64,000 nt of DNA from Pollutiaquabacter sp046052345. GTDB taxonomy: Bacteria > Bacteroidota > Bacteroidia > AKYH767-A > 2013-40CM-41-45. Of this stretch, positions 42,006 to 51,763 are shown piece by piece (the stretch's first letter is position 1; each line of letters starts with the position of its first letter). The notes under the pieces are model-generated. The model did not search any database. It was given only the letters and a program-made list of their open reading frames with translations, and was not told where the DNA came from. The stretch lies in assembly GCA_046052345.1 (NCBI GenBank), contig JBJOMN010000010.1, forward strand, positions 1-64,000. Direction: 5' to 3'. Position numbers and translations under genes: made by a program.

Positions 42006-44669
42006 ATGAAGAAGTTACTTAAATGGACCGGCATCATTCTTACGGTATTGCTGCTTTTCCTGGTCGCCGCACCTTTCCTTTTCAAGGACAAGATCGTCGG
42101 CAAGATTAAGGAAGCGGCTAACAGCTCATTGAATGCCACCCTCGATTTCAAGGATGTAGATCTTTCCCTGATCCGAAACTTCCCTAACCTGTCGATTCGC
42201 CTTGAAGGACTTTCGGTAATCAATAAGGAACCTTTTGACGGCGACACTCTTATACGGACCAATTCCCTGTCTGTCACGCTTGACATCATGAGTGTGATCA
42301 GCGGGGATGAAATAAGTATCCGGTCCGTAACCGTGGACGGTTCCGTGATGAATTTCTTGGTGGACGAAAACGGCAAAGCCAATTGGGACATTGCAAAACC
42401 TTCACCTCCCGGAGAGCCCTCGGAACCCTCCGCCTTCAAGGCATCCTTGAAGAAATATGCCATCAAGGATTCCAGGATACTGTACGACGACAAATCGCTC
42501 GGATTCCATCTCCTCCTGGAAGGCGTTGAGCATTCCGGTTCAGGGGATTTCACCCAGGATCTTTTTACGCTCTCCACCTCAACAACGGCGGATGCTGCCA
42601 CGATGAAATACGGAGGAGTACCCTACATCAGCAAAGCCCGTACCGCGATACTGGCGGATCTCGATATGGATATGAAGAACTTCAAGTTCGTATTCAAGGA
42701 TAACAAGGTGACACTTAACGACCTTCAGTTGTCCGTGGACGGATTTGTCGCCATGCCTGACACCAACATTGACATAGATCTGAAGTTCGCCACCGCACAG
42801 ACCGACTTCAAGACCATTTTATCGATGATCCCTGCAGTCTATGCAAAGGATTTCGCCTCCGTTGAAGCCTCCGGCACCATGAAGCTGTCAGCCTTCCTGA
42901 AAGGACGGTACAATGCAGTGTCGATGCCCGGATTCGGACTGGAACTGGGCATCGCCGACGGAAGATTCAAATACCCTTCGCTGCCTGCAGAGGTGAAAGG
43001 CCTTGCTGTAGACCTTTCCGTGAACAATCCGGACGGTGTGCCGGACCATACAGCCATCAACTTGTCGCGTTTCCATGCCGACGTTGCAGGAGATGTTTTA
43101 GATGCAAGACTTACTCTTCGGACACCGGTCTCGGATCCTGACATCGATGCAATGCTGAAAGGTCGCCTTGACCTTGGCAATGTTGGTAAATTCTATCCGT
43201 TGTCTCAAGGTACTACGCTGACGGGAAGTCTGAGTGCGGATGCCACGATGAAGGGAAGGATGTCGGCAGCAGAAAAGCAGGATTTCAGCGGCTTCACGGC
43301 AGCCGGAACGATCCGACTGCAAGACATGATGTATTCTTCGCCTGATGTCCCTAAGCCCTTGTCCATAAGGGCATTGGAACTATTCCTTGATCCCCGGGTG
43401 ATCCGGATGAACACCCTCGTGATGACCGTCGGTAAAACAGACCTTAAAGCTGACGGAGCGCTCGAGAATCTGTTGGGTTATATGGTGAAGGATCAGTCGC
43501 TTCGCGGCCGTCTGAACCTGCTTTCCTCCGCCGTGGACCTCAACGAGTGGATGACCGGTACTTCCGACTCGGCGGTCGCCGATACATCGGCCATGTCCGT
43601 GGTTGAAATTCCCGGCAACATCGATTTCACACTTTCGTCCGCCATCGGTCGGCTTGTTTACGGAGATTACGATATCAGGAATGTGAAAGGGACCATCGTA
43701 GTCCGCGACCGTGCATTACTTTTGAACGGAGTTTCTCTGGATATGCTGGGCGGGAATATCGCCATGAGCGGTTCCTATGAAACCCGAAATCCAAAGTCGC
43801 CCGGAATCGATTTTTCGCTCGATGTCAAGGGACTTGACATCCAGCAGACCGTCAAATCGATCGCGGCGGTCGGTAAAATGGCCCCGCTGGCGAAGCATTG
43901 TTCAGGTTCTTTCGGCACATCCATGACATTGAAAGGCACGTTGGATAAGACGATGAGTCCCGTACTTAACTCGCTCTCAGGTTCCGGAAAGCTCAGTACT
44001 ACTGCGATCGTGATTTCCGGATTCCCGGCGTTTGTGAAGGTAGCCGATCTGCTGAAGATGCCTGAATGGAAGCAGCTGACTGTTCCTTCGATGAATCCAT
44101 CTTTCACGTTCATGGAGGGTCGCGTGTACATCGACCCGTTTGACCTTACCGTCAACGGTTACAAAACACAGTTAGCAGGCTCCAACGGATTCGACCAGTC
44201 CATGGATTATACCATGAACGTCGATTTTCCGCGCAGTAAACTCGGTGCAGGCGCCAACTCGGCCATCAATTCCCTTGTAGCCGCTGCTAACGCCAAAGGA
44301 GCATCCGTTTCGGTCGGCGACGTGATACCGGTTTCAATCGGAATCAAGGGGACTGTCACGGATCCCAAAATCACTACGGATCTCAACCGTCAGGGAGCGA
44401 AGGCGATGGATGCCCTGAAGGATGCAGCTAAAGCCGAGTTTGAACGGCAAAAGGCAGCTGCAGAAGCGAAGGCACGCGAGGAAGCGGATAAATTGAAAGC
44501 AGAAGCAGCATCCAGGATGGAGGCAGAGAAAGCAAAAGCGAAAGAGGAAGCGGAACGGCTGAAGAAAGAAGCCGAAGCCAAAGCGAAAGCTGCTGCGGAC
44601 GAGGCGAAGAAGAAAGCCCAGGACGAGGCGAAAAAGCAGTTGAAGAACCTGAATCCTTTGAAGAAGTGA
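42006..44669 (+). CDS. AsmA-family envelope protein with charged coiled-coil tail
   Basis: An 887-residue protein with one N-terminal transmembrane helix (WTGIILTVLLLFLVAAPFLF), an AsmA N-terminal region (residues ~20-200: FKDVDLSLIRNFPNLSIRLEGLSV) and an AsmA C-terminal beta-rich region up to about 800. The last 80 residues are an Ala/Lys/Glu coiled coil (AEAKAREEADKLKAEAAS and similar). AsmA-like proteins act in phospholipid transport or outer-membrane assembly. The coiled-coil tail is longer and more regular than in typical members. The stop codon overlaps the GTG start of the PorE-like gene (GTGA), implying coupling. Confidence 0.85.
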   Translation: MKKLLKWTGIILTVLLLFLVAAPFLFKDKIVGKIKEAANSSLNATLDFKDVDLSLIRNFPNLSIRLEGLSVINKEPFDGDTLIRTNSLSVTLDIMSVISGDEISIRSVTVDGSVMNFLVDENGKANWDIAKPSPPGEPSEPSAFKASLKKYAIKDSRILYDDKSLGFHLLLEGVEHSGSGDFTQDLFTLSTSTTADAATMKYGGVPYISKARTAILADLDMDMKNFKFVFKDNKVTLNDLQLSVDGFVAMPDTNIDIDLKFATAQTDFKTILSMIPAVYAKDFASVEASGTMKLSAFLKGRYNAVSMPGFGLELGIADGRFKYPSLPAEVKGLAVDLSVNNPDGVPDHTAINLSRFHADVAGDVLDARLTLRTPVSDPDIDAMLKGRLDLGNVGKFYPLSQGTTLTGSLSADATMKGRMSAAEKQDFSGFTAAGTIRLQDMMYSSPDVPKPLSIRALELFLDPRVIRMNTLVMTVGKTDLKADGALENLLGYMVKDQSLRGRLNLLSSAVDLNEWMTGTSDSAVADTSAMSVVEIPGNIDFTLSSAIGRLVYGDYDIRNVKGTIVVRDRALLLNGVSLDMLGGNIAMSGSYETRNPKSPGIDFSLDVKGLDIQQTVKSIAAVGKMAPLAKHCSGSFGTSMTLKGTLDKTMSPVLNSLSGSGKLSTTAIVISGFPAFVKVADLLKMPEWKQLTVPSMNPSFTFMEGRVYIDPFDLTVNGYKTQLAGSNGFDQSMDYTMNVDFPRSKLGAGANSAINSLVAAANAKGASVSVGDVIPVSIGIKGTVTDPKITTDLNRQGAKAMDALKDAAKAEFERQKAAAEAKAREEADKLKAEAASRMEAEKAKAKEEAERLKKEAEAKAKAAADEAKKKAQDEAKKQLKNLNPLKK

Positions 44670-46600
44670 TTTCTATTTTCAGTCCTGCGCTCCGCAGCAT
44701 CAGTATGCTGCTTTTGACCTGCTTGCTATCTGTCCTTCGGCTTGCGGCGCAGCAGCCGGCTTGTCCGAAATCTCAGGAAAAAAAAGCGGTTTCGGCTTAT
44801 GAGGATGCCGCGGGATTATTCAAATCCCGGAAGTACGAGGATGCTCTGAAGAAGATTGAAAAATCGATCGAGGCGGATCCGGAGTTTGCCGATGCGTATT
44901 TCCTGCAAGGGTCGATCGGCTTGAAGCGGAAAGACTTCAAGCTGATGGAGGAAAGCTATCTGAAGGCCGTCGAGCTGTGTCCGGAGGTAGATCCGGAAGC
45001 CTGGTTTCAGCTGGGATGGCTGTATTTCGACCGGAAGGACTGGAAGTCGTCGGAAGACCATCTCAAAAAGTTCCTGGAGTTCGATCGTGTCAACGAGGAG
45101 CATGCACTGAAGGCAGAACGGATGATGGTGAAATCAAAATTGTACGGCCATCCGGTGCCGTTCGATCCTCAACCGGTACGTGCATTATGCACGGCCGATC
45201 CTGAATACCTGCCATATATATCCCCGGATAATTCCATGGCCTTCTTCACGCGCCGCTATGAGATGAAGGACAAGAACATGCTGGTGCCACAGTCAGTGGA
45301 GAAGTTCATGGTAGCCAGGATGCAGTCGGACGGTACCTACGACCAGGGAAAGCCGATGGAGGCTCCTTTCAACAGGGCTAACAGCAACAACGAAGGTGGT
45401 GCCACTATTTCCATCGACAACAAGCACCTGTACTTCACCGTGAATAACAAAGGTAATTTCGACATCTGCACGTCGGACTTCAGCGCCGGGCAGTGGGGAG
45501 AGATACGGAACCTGGGGTCAGTGAACGACACCAAGCAGTGGGACTCTCAGCCGTCCATAACGTCTGACGGAAAAATGCTGTATTTCGCCTCTGCCCGGGA
45601 TTCGGTGTCGGGTCTTGATATCTACTTCTCCAGGATGCAGGAGGACGGAAAATGGTCCAAGGCCGCCAAGCTGGGGCCGGCCATCAATACCGGCGGAAAC
45701 GAGAAATCGCCTTTCATCCACAGTGACCGTAAGACACTCTATTTCGCTTCCGATAGCCTTCCGGGACTGGGAGGTTTCGACCTGTTCATGGTCAGGAAGG
45801 ACAGTACCGGCAAATGGGGAAAGCCGGTAAACCTCGGATATCCTATCAATACCGATGCGGACGAAGTAGGATTCTTCGTCAGTACGGACGGCAAGCGCGG
45901 TTATTTCGCATCCAACAAGATCAACGGGAATACCGGCTACGATATCTATTCCTTCGAGCTGTATCCCGGAGCCAGGCCATCAAAAGTTTATTTCCAGAAG
46001 GGTGAGCTGAAACTCGGGCATGAGGAGACGGCTCCTGCGACGATCGAGGTCAGGGATGTGGTCACCAATGCTCTCACAAAAATTGATGTGGATTCTACCA
46101 CCGGCGAGTATGCTTTCATCGTCGATTTCGAGCACGACCTGATGGTATCCGTGAAGAAAGAGGGATATGATTTCCATTCCCAGTATGTCTCCACGAAGGA
46201 TACTTCCAACCAGTCTGTACGCAGTAAGGAAATCGGTCTGAACTCCCTGGAGGTAGGAGGGCAGTATACGATCAACGACATCCTTTTCGCCACGAATTCC
46301 GATCGCATCAACGATACGATCAAAGTCGTGCTGAACGAGTTCGCGGAATACCTCAAGCTGAATAAGGGGATCCGTCTGGCACTGGAGGGACATACGGACA
46401 ATACCGGCTCCCCGGCGTCCAATATGATCCTGTCCGAAGGACGTGCGAAAGCAGTGTACGATTACCTGCTTTCCCGCGATATCGACAGGAGCCGACTCAC
46501 TTTCCGCGGATTCGGTGAAACCCGCCCGATTGCTTCCAATGCCAACGAAGAGGGCAGAGCCCGGAACCGTCGTACTGTCTTTACCGTCACTCAAAAATAG
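44666..46600 (+). CDS. PorE-like OmpA-family protein (TPR, beta-propeller, CRD, OmpA)
   Basis: A 644-residue exported protein. After a signal peptide (SMLLLTCLLSVLRLAAQ) come TPR helices (residues ~30-165), a WD40-like PD40 beta-propeller (~170-435, with repeated YFAS/YFTVN blades such as KMLYFASARDS), a carboxypeptidase-regulatory-like beta domain (~440-530) and a C-terminal OmpA peptidoglycan-binding domain (DILFATNSDRI, LEGHTDNTGS, GFGETRPIASN). This order matches PorE, which anchors the type IX secretion machinery to peptidoglycan, but several Bacteroidota paralogues share it. I use the GTG at 44666 that overlaps the preceding stop; ATG 44705 is an alternative. No lipobox is visible. Confidence 0.85.
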   Translation: MISIFSPALRSISMLLLTCLLSVLRLAAQQPACPKSQEKKAVSAYEDAAGLFKSRKYEDALKKIEKSIEADPEFADAYFLQGSIGLKRKDFKLMEESYLKAVELCPEVDPEAWFQLGWLYFDRKDWKSSEDHLKKFLEFDRVNEEHALKAERMMVKSKLYGHPVPFDPQPVRALCTADPEYLPYISPDNSMAFFTRRYEMKDKNMLVPQSVEKFMVARMQSDGTYDQGKPMEAPFNRANSNNEGGATISIDNKHLYFTVNNKGNFDICTSDFSAGQWGEIRNLGSVNDTKQWDSQPSITSDGKMLYFASARDSVSGLDIYFSRMQEDGKWSKAAKLGPAINTGGNEKSPFIHSDRKTLYFASDSLPGLGGFDLFMVRKDSTGKWGKPVNLGYPINTDADEVGFFVSTDGKRGYFASNKINGNTGYDIYSFELYPGARPSKVYFQKGELKLGHEETAPATIEVRDVVTNALTKIDVDSTTGEYAFIVDFEHDLMVSVKKEGYDFHSQYVSTKDTSNQSVRSKEIGLNSLEVGGQYTINDILFATNSDRINDTIKVVLNEFAEYLKLNKGIRLALEGHTDNTGSPASNMILSEGRAKAVYDYLLSRDIDRSRLTFRGFGETRPIASNANEEGRARNRRTVFTVTQK

Positions 46601-46664
46601 AAATCATCCTGATGGAATCCGTTTAGCACGGTCTTTGCCCTTACCAACGATAAAACCAGACTTC

Positions 46665-48263
46665 ATGAAGCGTCTAGCCTTATTTGTCCTCTTCTTCTCC
46701 TTGGTTCAGTCTTCCCAAGCACAGTTCGAAAAACAGATCCGCGGCAGCGAGGTAACCGGTGTTCGGATTTACCAGTCCGGTTCACAGGTTGAACGGACGG
46801 TTTCCACTTCCGTTGAAGCAGGAACCACCACCTTGCTTGTCGAAGGCCTTTCTGCCGCCGTAGATCCCCAGTCCATCTATGTAACAGGAACCGGTAGTGC
46901 TACCGTTGCAGGTATTTCCTACCGGCTCGATTATCTTTCCGGCGAACGCAAACCCGCCGAGGTACGCCGTTTGGAGGACTCCTTACGAATCCTCAACAGC
47001 GAAATCGAGAAAATAAACGCCTTGGAACTGGTCTATATTGATGAGATGGCGCTCATGAATGCCAACCGTTCGGTGGGCGGGGCAAATACCGGCGTCGACG
47101 TAGACATCCTCAAGGAAGTAGCCGATTATTTCCGTGAGCGGATGATCGATCTGAGGAACCGACAGATCGACGTGAAAAACGAGCAGCGAAAACTGAAGGA
47201 ACGCCAGGAGAGGATGAACAAACAGCTTAGCGAACTGAATGCCAAATACAGCCGTCCGCAGGGTACCATTGTGATCGATGTCCTCGCTGCGCAGGCCGCT
47301 AAGCTGAATCTCAAAGTGGTGTATTACACCTCCGGAGCCTCCTGGACACCTTCCTATGACATCTCAGCCGTTTCGTTGTCCAAGCCGGTACGTCTGGCAT
47401 ACAAAGCAAACGTAGTGCAGACCTGCAACGAGGAGTGGGAGAATGTCCATATCGTGCTTTCTACCGGAAATCCGTCGGTCGGTGGACAGAAACCGGTTCT
47501 TAACCCTTGGTATCTGAATTTTTATCAGCCTGTACCGATATCCGCCCGTAAAGCGGCGAGGGCGCCGATGATGATGGGTGAAGCGGCACCTGCGGTAATG
47601 ATGGCCGAGGATGCCATTTCGACCATGGAACAATATGTGACCGTAGCCGAGGGCGCCATGTCTACCGATTTCGACATCTCACAGCCATATACGATTCGTG
47701 GCGACGGGAAGCCGGTTGTTGTGGAAATCAGGAGCCATGAATTGCCGGCTGCCTATCTTTATTACGCTGCACCCAAGATCGACCAGGATGCATTCCTGTT
47801 GGCAAGGGTTTCGGGCTGGGATCGCCTGGACCTGCTTCCGGGCGATGCGAAAGTCTACTACGAAGGAAATTATGTGGGTGAATCCTACATCGATCCGCGT
47901 TCGGCTCCGGATACGCTCGATCTCTCCCTTGGAAGGGATAAACGTATCATCGTCAAACGTGAAGCTAAGTCGGAAATGACCAAGTCAAGGACTGCCGGTG
48001 GAAATACTGTCAGGGAGCAGTACTTCGGAATAACGGTACGTAATACCCGTAAAGAACCGATAGCGCTATTGCTGGAGGACCAGCTTCCGGTTTCTCAGAA
48101 TTCAGATATCAAGGTCTCGGACCGGGAATATTCGGACGGTACACTTGACGAATCGACCGGAAAAGTAACGTGGAGACTGGATGTGCCTGCCGGTGGTGTG
48201 GAGTCACGTACCATCGGATATACGGTCAAGTACCCTAGAGACCGGATGGTTACAGGCTTCTGA
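46665..48263 (+). CDS. DUF4139 (mucoidy-inhibitor-like) exported protein
   Basis: A 532-residue exported protein. The signal peptide (MKRLALFVLFFSLVQSSQAQ) precedes an N-terminal DUF4140-type domain (TGVRIYQSGSQVERT), a coiled coil (about residues 90-205, with RQIDVKNEQRKLKERQERM) and a C-terminal DUF4139 domain (VVYYTSGASWTPSYDISA, EEWENVHIVLSTGNPS). Family members are widespread in Bacteroidota but uncharacterised. I start at ATG 46665 since the longer open frame overlaps the PorE-like gene. It lies 64 bp after that gene on the same strand. Confidence 0.85.
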   Translation: MKRLALFVLFFSLVQSSQAQFEKQIRGSEVTGVRIYQSGSQVERTVSTSVEAGTTTLLVEGLSAAVDPQSIYVTGTGSATVAGISYRLDYLSGERKPAEVRRLEDSLRILNSEIEKINALELVYIDEMALMNANRSVGGANTGVDVDILKEVADYFRERMIDLRNRQIDVKNEQRKLKERQERMNKQLSELNAKYSRPQGTIVIDVLAAQAAKLNLKVVYYTSGASWTPSYDISAVSLSKPVRLAYKANVVQTCNEEWENVHIVLSTGNPSVGGQKPVLNPWYLNFYQPVPISARKAARAPMMMGEAAPAVMMAEDAISTMEQYVTVAEGAMSTDFDISQPYTIRGDGKPVVVEIRSHELPAAYLYYAAPKIDQDAFLLARVSGWDRLDLLPGDAKVYYEGNYVGESYIDPRSAPDTLDLSLGRDKRIIVKREAKSEMTKSRTAGGNTVREQYFGITVRNTRKEPIALLLEDQLPVSQNSDIKVSDREYSDGTLDESTGKVTWRLDVPAGGVESRTIGYTVKYPRDRMVTGF

Positions 48264-48324
48264 TACCAACTTTTGCAAACCGGCAGACTGAACTCTTCTC
48301 GATCTCCGGACGTTATGTCATAGG

Positions 48325-49956
48325 ATGATTGTCAGGTGGAAAACGTTACTGTACGTGTTGCTGCCCTGTGCGGCCGCAGCGCAGTGTCCATCCACGGTTT
48401 CCACCTTTCCGTATGCCGAAAGTTTCGAATCCGGAACGGCGGGATGGTCGACCGGAGGCACGAACAGTGACTGGGCTCTCGGCACCCCTGCAAAGGCCAC
48501 TATAGCTTCAGCAGGGGATGGGTCCGCTTGTTGGATCACCGGGGGACTCGGCGGCTCTTCCTACAGCGGTGCTCAGCGTTCGTGGCTACAATCGCCCTGC
48601 TTCGACATTTCTTCACTCCAACGTCCTGAACTCGCGTTCCTCATCTTCTGGGAAACGGAATACCAGTACGACGGCGGCAATCTTCAGTACTCGCTGGACG
48701 GCGGATCCACCTGGCGTACTTTGGGCTCTACCTCCTCCGACGGCTGTAAGGCGGATCATTGGTACACGATCTCCTCCGTAACGAATCTTTCAGGGCTGGC
48801 TAATCCTTCTTCAGGATGGTCCGGTACGTTGCAGCCGACCTCCGGTTCCTGCCGTGGCGGAAACGGCAGCGGCGCCTGGGTGCGAGCCCGTTATTGCCTG
48901 CAGGAGCTGAAGGGATCTGCTTCGGTCCGCTTTCGCTTCACCTTCGGATCAGGTACCACTTGCAACGATTACGACGGTATTGCCGTCGACCTTTTTGAAG
49001 TGTACGAACTACCTCCCCGTTCAGCCGCCATCGACTTCAGTTGCCTTTCGTCGAGGACAGTGCTTTTTGAGGACCTGCAACCGGATTGCATCAACTCCCG
49101 GCAATGGGATTTCGGTGACGGCACTGTAGAAGCGAATGCAGCAGCCGTCGTGTCACATACCTTCACGGTAGCGGGTGACTGGAACATCACGTTGACTTCG
49201 GTTCATGTATGTCTGGGGGCTGAACAGGTGACCATTCCGGTGAGGACGCTCGGATACACTGCGAGTATCCGTCCGGTGAGTTGTGCAGGAGGAAGTGACG
49301 GCTCCATTCTTCTTTCTCCGCTTCCTGCCGGCATCGCATCATTATCGGTGTCATGGAGCGACAACACCTTGTCCGGGCCGTCGCCGGGCAGTTTACCGGA
49401 AGGCGACTATATTTTCTCCCTGGATGCAGCAGATGCCTGTCCGCTCACCGATACGCTCACTGTCAGCGTGGACTCCCTGGCGTTCTTCCGGCCTGATCTG
49501 GGTGCGGACCGTTTTTTCTGTCCCGATGATCCCGTTCCGCTTCGGACGATCGGTTCCTACTCCGGTTTCCTCTGGCAGGACGGTTCTACTTCCGATACGC
49601 TGGTCCCTTCCGGCGAAGGCTGGTACTGGGTCCGGGTCGTCAGTATGTCAGGTTGTCCCGGGACAGATTCCGTCTATCTCGAGCTCAACTGCATGGATAT
49701 TCCATTTTTTCCTTCCGCCTTTACGCCGAACGGCGACCTTGTCAATGATGTTTTCACTGTCACCTACGGCTCCGCCGAGGTGCTGCAATGGCAGGTGTTC
49801 GACCGATGGGGGAAATCCGTATTTCGTGCGATGGATACTTTTGCGTACTGGGACGGTGCGGGATTTCCTCAAGGAGTATATACGTGCATGGTGGATTACC
49901 TTGACCGGGACGGACTTCAGCGTTCAAGGACGGGTCGAGTCACATTGATTCGATGA
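48325..49956 (+). CDS. Secreted PKD protein with T9SS type B sorting domain
   Basis: A 543-residue secreted protein. A signal peptide is followed by a jelly-roll, MAM/concanavalin-like region (residues ~20-230: SFPYAESFESGTAGW..., RFRFTFGSG) and one PKD domain (NSRQWDFGDGTVE, ~250-310). The C-terminus is a gliding-motility-associated domain (FPSAFTPNGDLVNDVF, VFDRWGKSVFR, GVYTCMVDY) that would direct export by T9SS and surface attachment. No catalytic site is visible; an adhesin role is inferred. A signal peptide start at ATG 48325 is clear. Confidence 0.88.
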   Translation: MIVRWKTLLYVLLPCAAAAQCPSTVSTFPYAESFESGTAGWSTGGTNSDWALGTPAKATIASAGDGSACWITGGLGGSSYSGAQRSWLQSPCFDISSLQRPELAFLIFWETEYQYDGGNLQYSLDGGSTWRTLGSTSSDGCKADHWYTISSVTNLSGLANPSSGWSGTLQPTSGSCRGGNGSGAWVRARYCLQELKGSASVRFRFTFGSGTTCNDYDGIAVDLFEVYELPPRSAAIDFSCLSSRTVLFEDLQPDCINSRQWDFGDGTVEANAAAVVSHTFTVAGDWNITLTSVHVCLGAEQVTIPVRTLGYTASIRPVSCAGGSDGSILLSPLPAGIASLSVSWSDNTLSGPSPGSLPEGDYIFSLDAADACPLTDTLTVSVDSLAFFRPDLGADRFFCPDDPVPLRTIGSYSGFLWQDGSTSDTLVPSGEGWYWVRVVSMSGCPGTDSVYLELNCMDIPFFPSAFTPNGDLVNDVFTVTYGSAEVLQWQVFDRWGKSVFRAMDTFAYWDGAGFPQGVYTCMVDYLDRDGLQRSRTGRVTLIR

Positions 49957-49989
49957 ATGACCCGGAACGGATGATTATCTTGCACCGTC

Positions 49990-50913
49990 ATGCTGCGGCG
50001 TTTCATCCTTGTCTTCATATTTCTTCAATCTCTCCTCCCGAAATTCTCCCTGGGAATCGAGAAGGATTCCCTGTCTCATTCGGTTGGGTCACTTGCTGAT
50101 ACCAGAAAGAAGCAAGTATTGTTCACCGGGATCGGGGGACTATATGCCGGAAGCATGGCTTGGCTGTACACACAGTGGTACAGCGGTTATCCTCAAAGCG
50201 GCTTCCATTTTTTCGATGATTCCGGAGAATGGGAGGGGATGGACAAGGTCGCTCATCTATGGGATACCTATTCCATTGCAAAGCCGCTCGCCCGTTCTTT
50301 CGCATGGGCCGGATATGACCGCCGCCGTGCAGCATTCCTGGGTGCCGGCATCGCGTTCATGTTCCAGTCCACCGTCGAGGTGTTCGACGGATTCTCCTCA
50401 GAGTGGGGTTTTTCGAAGTATGATATGGCGGCAAATACTTTGGGCGCTGTCGCTTTCCTGGCTCAGGAGCTCACGTGGGAGGAGCAGCGTATCGTATTGA
50501 AATACTCGTTCCATAGGACACCTTATGCGAAATACCGGCCGGAATTGCTCGGAAGTACTTGGCCGGAAAGGATCCTCAAGGATTATAACGGCATGACTTT
50601 CTGGGCCTCCGTGAACCCTGCTTCATTCATGAGCAGGGATTTTCCGCGCTGGCTGAGCGTTTCAGCGGGAATCGGCGCAGAAGGTATGACGGGAGGAAGC
50701 GGTAATCCGTCGGAAGTGGACGGTAAAGCCATCCCTTCGTTCGAAAGATACCGGCAATTTTATGTGGGAATCGATTTCGATCTGGCCAGGATCCGTACAA
50801 AAAAGAAATGGCTGAGCCATGTATTCAAAGTCATCAACATCATACGGTTGCCGGCTCCGGCCCTGGAGCTTTCGCCGGGACGCAAACCCCGCTTCCGGGC
50901 TCTCTGCTTCTGA
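49990..50913 (+). CDS. DUF2279 exported protein
   Basis: A 307-residue exported protein with a signal peptide (RFILVFIFLQSLLPKFSLG), a hydrophobic segment near GIGGLYAGSMAWLYTQW, and the DUF2279 pattern of WEGMDKVAHLWDTYSIAKPLAR plus SKYDMAANTLGAVAFLAQE, which resembles the E. coli lipoprotein YfiM. The C-terminal part looks beta-rich. The function is unknown. It follows the T9SS cargo gene by 33 bp and is convergent with the rhodanese gene 3 bp downstream. Confidence 0.82.
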   Translation: MLRRFILVFIFLQSLLPKFSLGIEKDSLSHSVGSLADTRKKQVLFTGIGGLYAGSMAWLYTQWYSGYPQSGFHFFDDSGEWEGMDKVAHLWDTYSIAKPLARSFAWAGYDRRRAAFLGAGIAFMFQSTVEVFDGFSSEWGFSKYDMAANTLGAVAFLAQELTWEEQRIVLKYSFHRTPYAKYRPELLGSTWPERILKDYNGMTFWASVNPASFMSRDFPRWLSVSAGIGAEGMTGGSGNPSEVDGKAIPSFERYRQFYVGIDFDLARIRTKKKWLSHVFKVINIIRLPAPALELSPGRKPRFRALCF

Positions 50914-50916
50914 GTC

Positions 50917-51234
50917 TCAATACATCGGGATGCTCGGGTCGATCTCCCTCGCATAGGCGCCGATTCCGCCCTTCAGATTGTACAGGTTCGTGTACCCGAA
51001 GCGACGTTCCAGTTCGTTCACTACGGCAGCGCTTCTGGCCCCGGCCTTGCAATGGAAAATCACGGGCTTGTCTTTCGAGATACGCTCGACTTGGTCCATG
51101 ATGCTGCCCATAGGGATCAGCTCTCCATTGAGGTTGCAGATGTCATATTCCAGCTCTTCGCGGACATCAATCAGCTGGAAGTCCTCCTTGTTGTCGATTT
51201 TGGATTTCAGCTCCTGGACGGTGATCTCTTTCAT
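50917..51234 (-). CDS. Single-domain rhodanese
   Basis: A 105-residue rhodanese-like sulfurtransferase. The active-site loop HCKAGARS contains Cys 62, which would carry a persulfide, and LIDVREELEY is the conserved N-terminal motif. Length and composition fit GlpE/PspE-type single-domain proteins that shuttle sulfur in the cytoplasm. It has no signal peptide. It is divergent from the GNAT gene 49 bp away. Confidence 0.92.
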   Translation of the reverse strand: MKEITVQELKSKIDNKEDFQLIDVREELEYDICNLNGELIPMGSIMDQVERISKDKPVIFHCKAGARSAAVVNELERRFGYTNLYNLKGGIGAYAREIDPSIPMY

Positions 51235-51283
51235 GGGTAAATCTTTATGCCGCTAAATTAGTTAAATTGCAGGTAACTCGGAC

Positions 51284-51763
51284 ATGGATTTTCGTATCGT
51301 AAAAGCGCCGGATCTGCCCGGTTGGGAACAGTATTTCAGGGCCATTAACACAGCGTGGTTAGAAGAGTTATTTACAGTCACGCCGGCCGATGAACGGCAG
51401 CTCAACGCTGCACCTGCCATTCTCGAGAACGGCGGAGCCGTGTTATTCGTGCTCAAGGATGACGTTCCGGTCGGCACCGCTGCACTCATTCTCGAGAAAA
51501 ACGGTGACGTGGAGCTTGCAAAAATGGGCGTACAGAAAGCATGGAGAGGAAAGGGCGCCGGACGCCTGCTGATGGATGCTTGCCTGGAGGAAGCGGGCGC
51601 ACTCGCCCAAGGCGTCATTTTTCTGGAAACACTTCATATCCTCGAACCTGCAGTCCGGTTGTATGAGTCCGTCGGATTCGTAAAAGCAGGGGAGGAGCAC
51701 GTGCATCCGCTCTTCGGAAGAACCACTTTCAGGATGGAGCTGCTTCGCAGGTCAGTGCTTTGA
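51284..51763 (+). CDS. GNAT-family N-acetyltransferase
   Basis: A 159-residue acetyl-CoA-dependent acetyltransferase. The acetyl-CoA loop is visible as VQKAWRGKGAGRLLMDACLEEA (R/Q-x-x-G-x-G/A type) with the preceding beta strand GDVELAKMG, and the C-terminus has VRLYESVGFVKA. The substrate is unknown. Its 3' end overlaps the end of uvrB by 12 bp on the opposite strand. Confidence 0.9.
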   Translation: MDFRIVKAPDLPGWEQYFRAINTAWLEELFTVTPADERQLNAAPAILENGGAVLFVLKDDVPVGTAALILEKNGDVELAKMGVQKAWRGKGAGRLLMDACLEEAGALAQGVIFLETLHILEPAVRLYESVGFVKAGEEHVHPLFGRTTFRMELLRRSVL

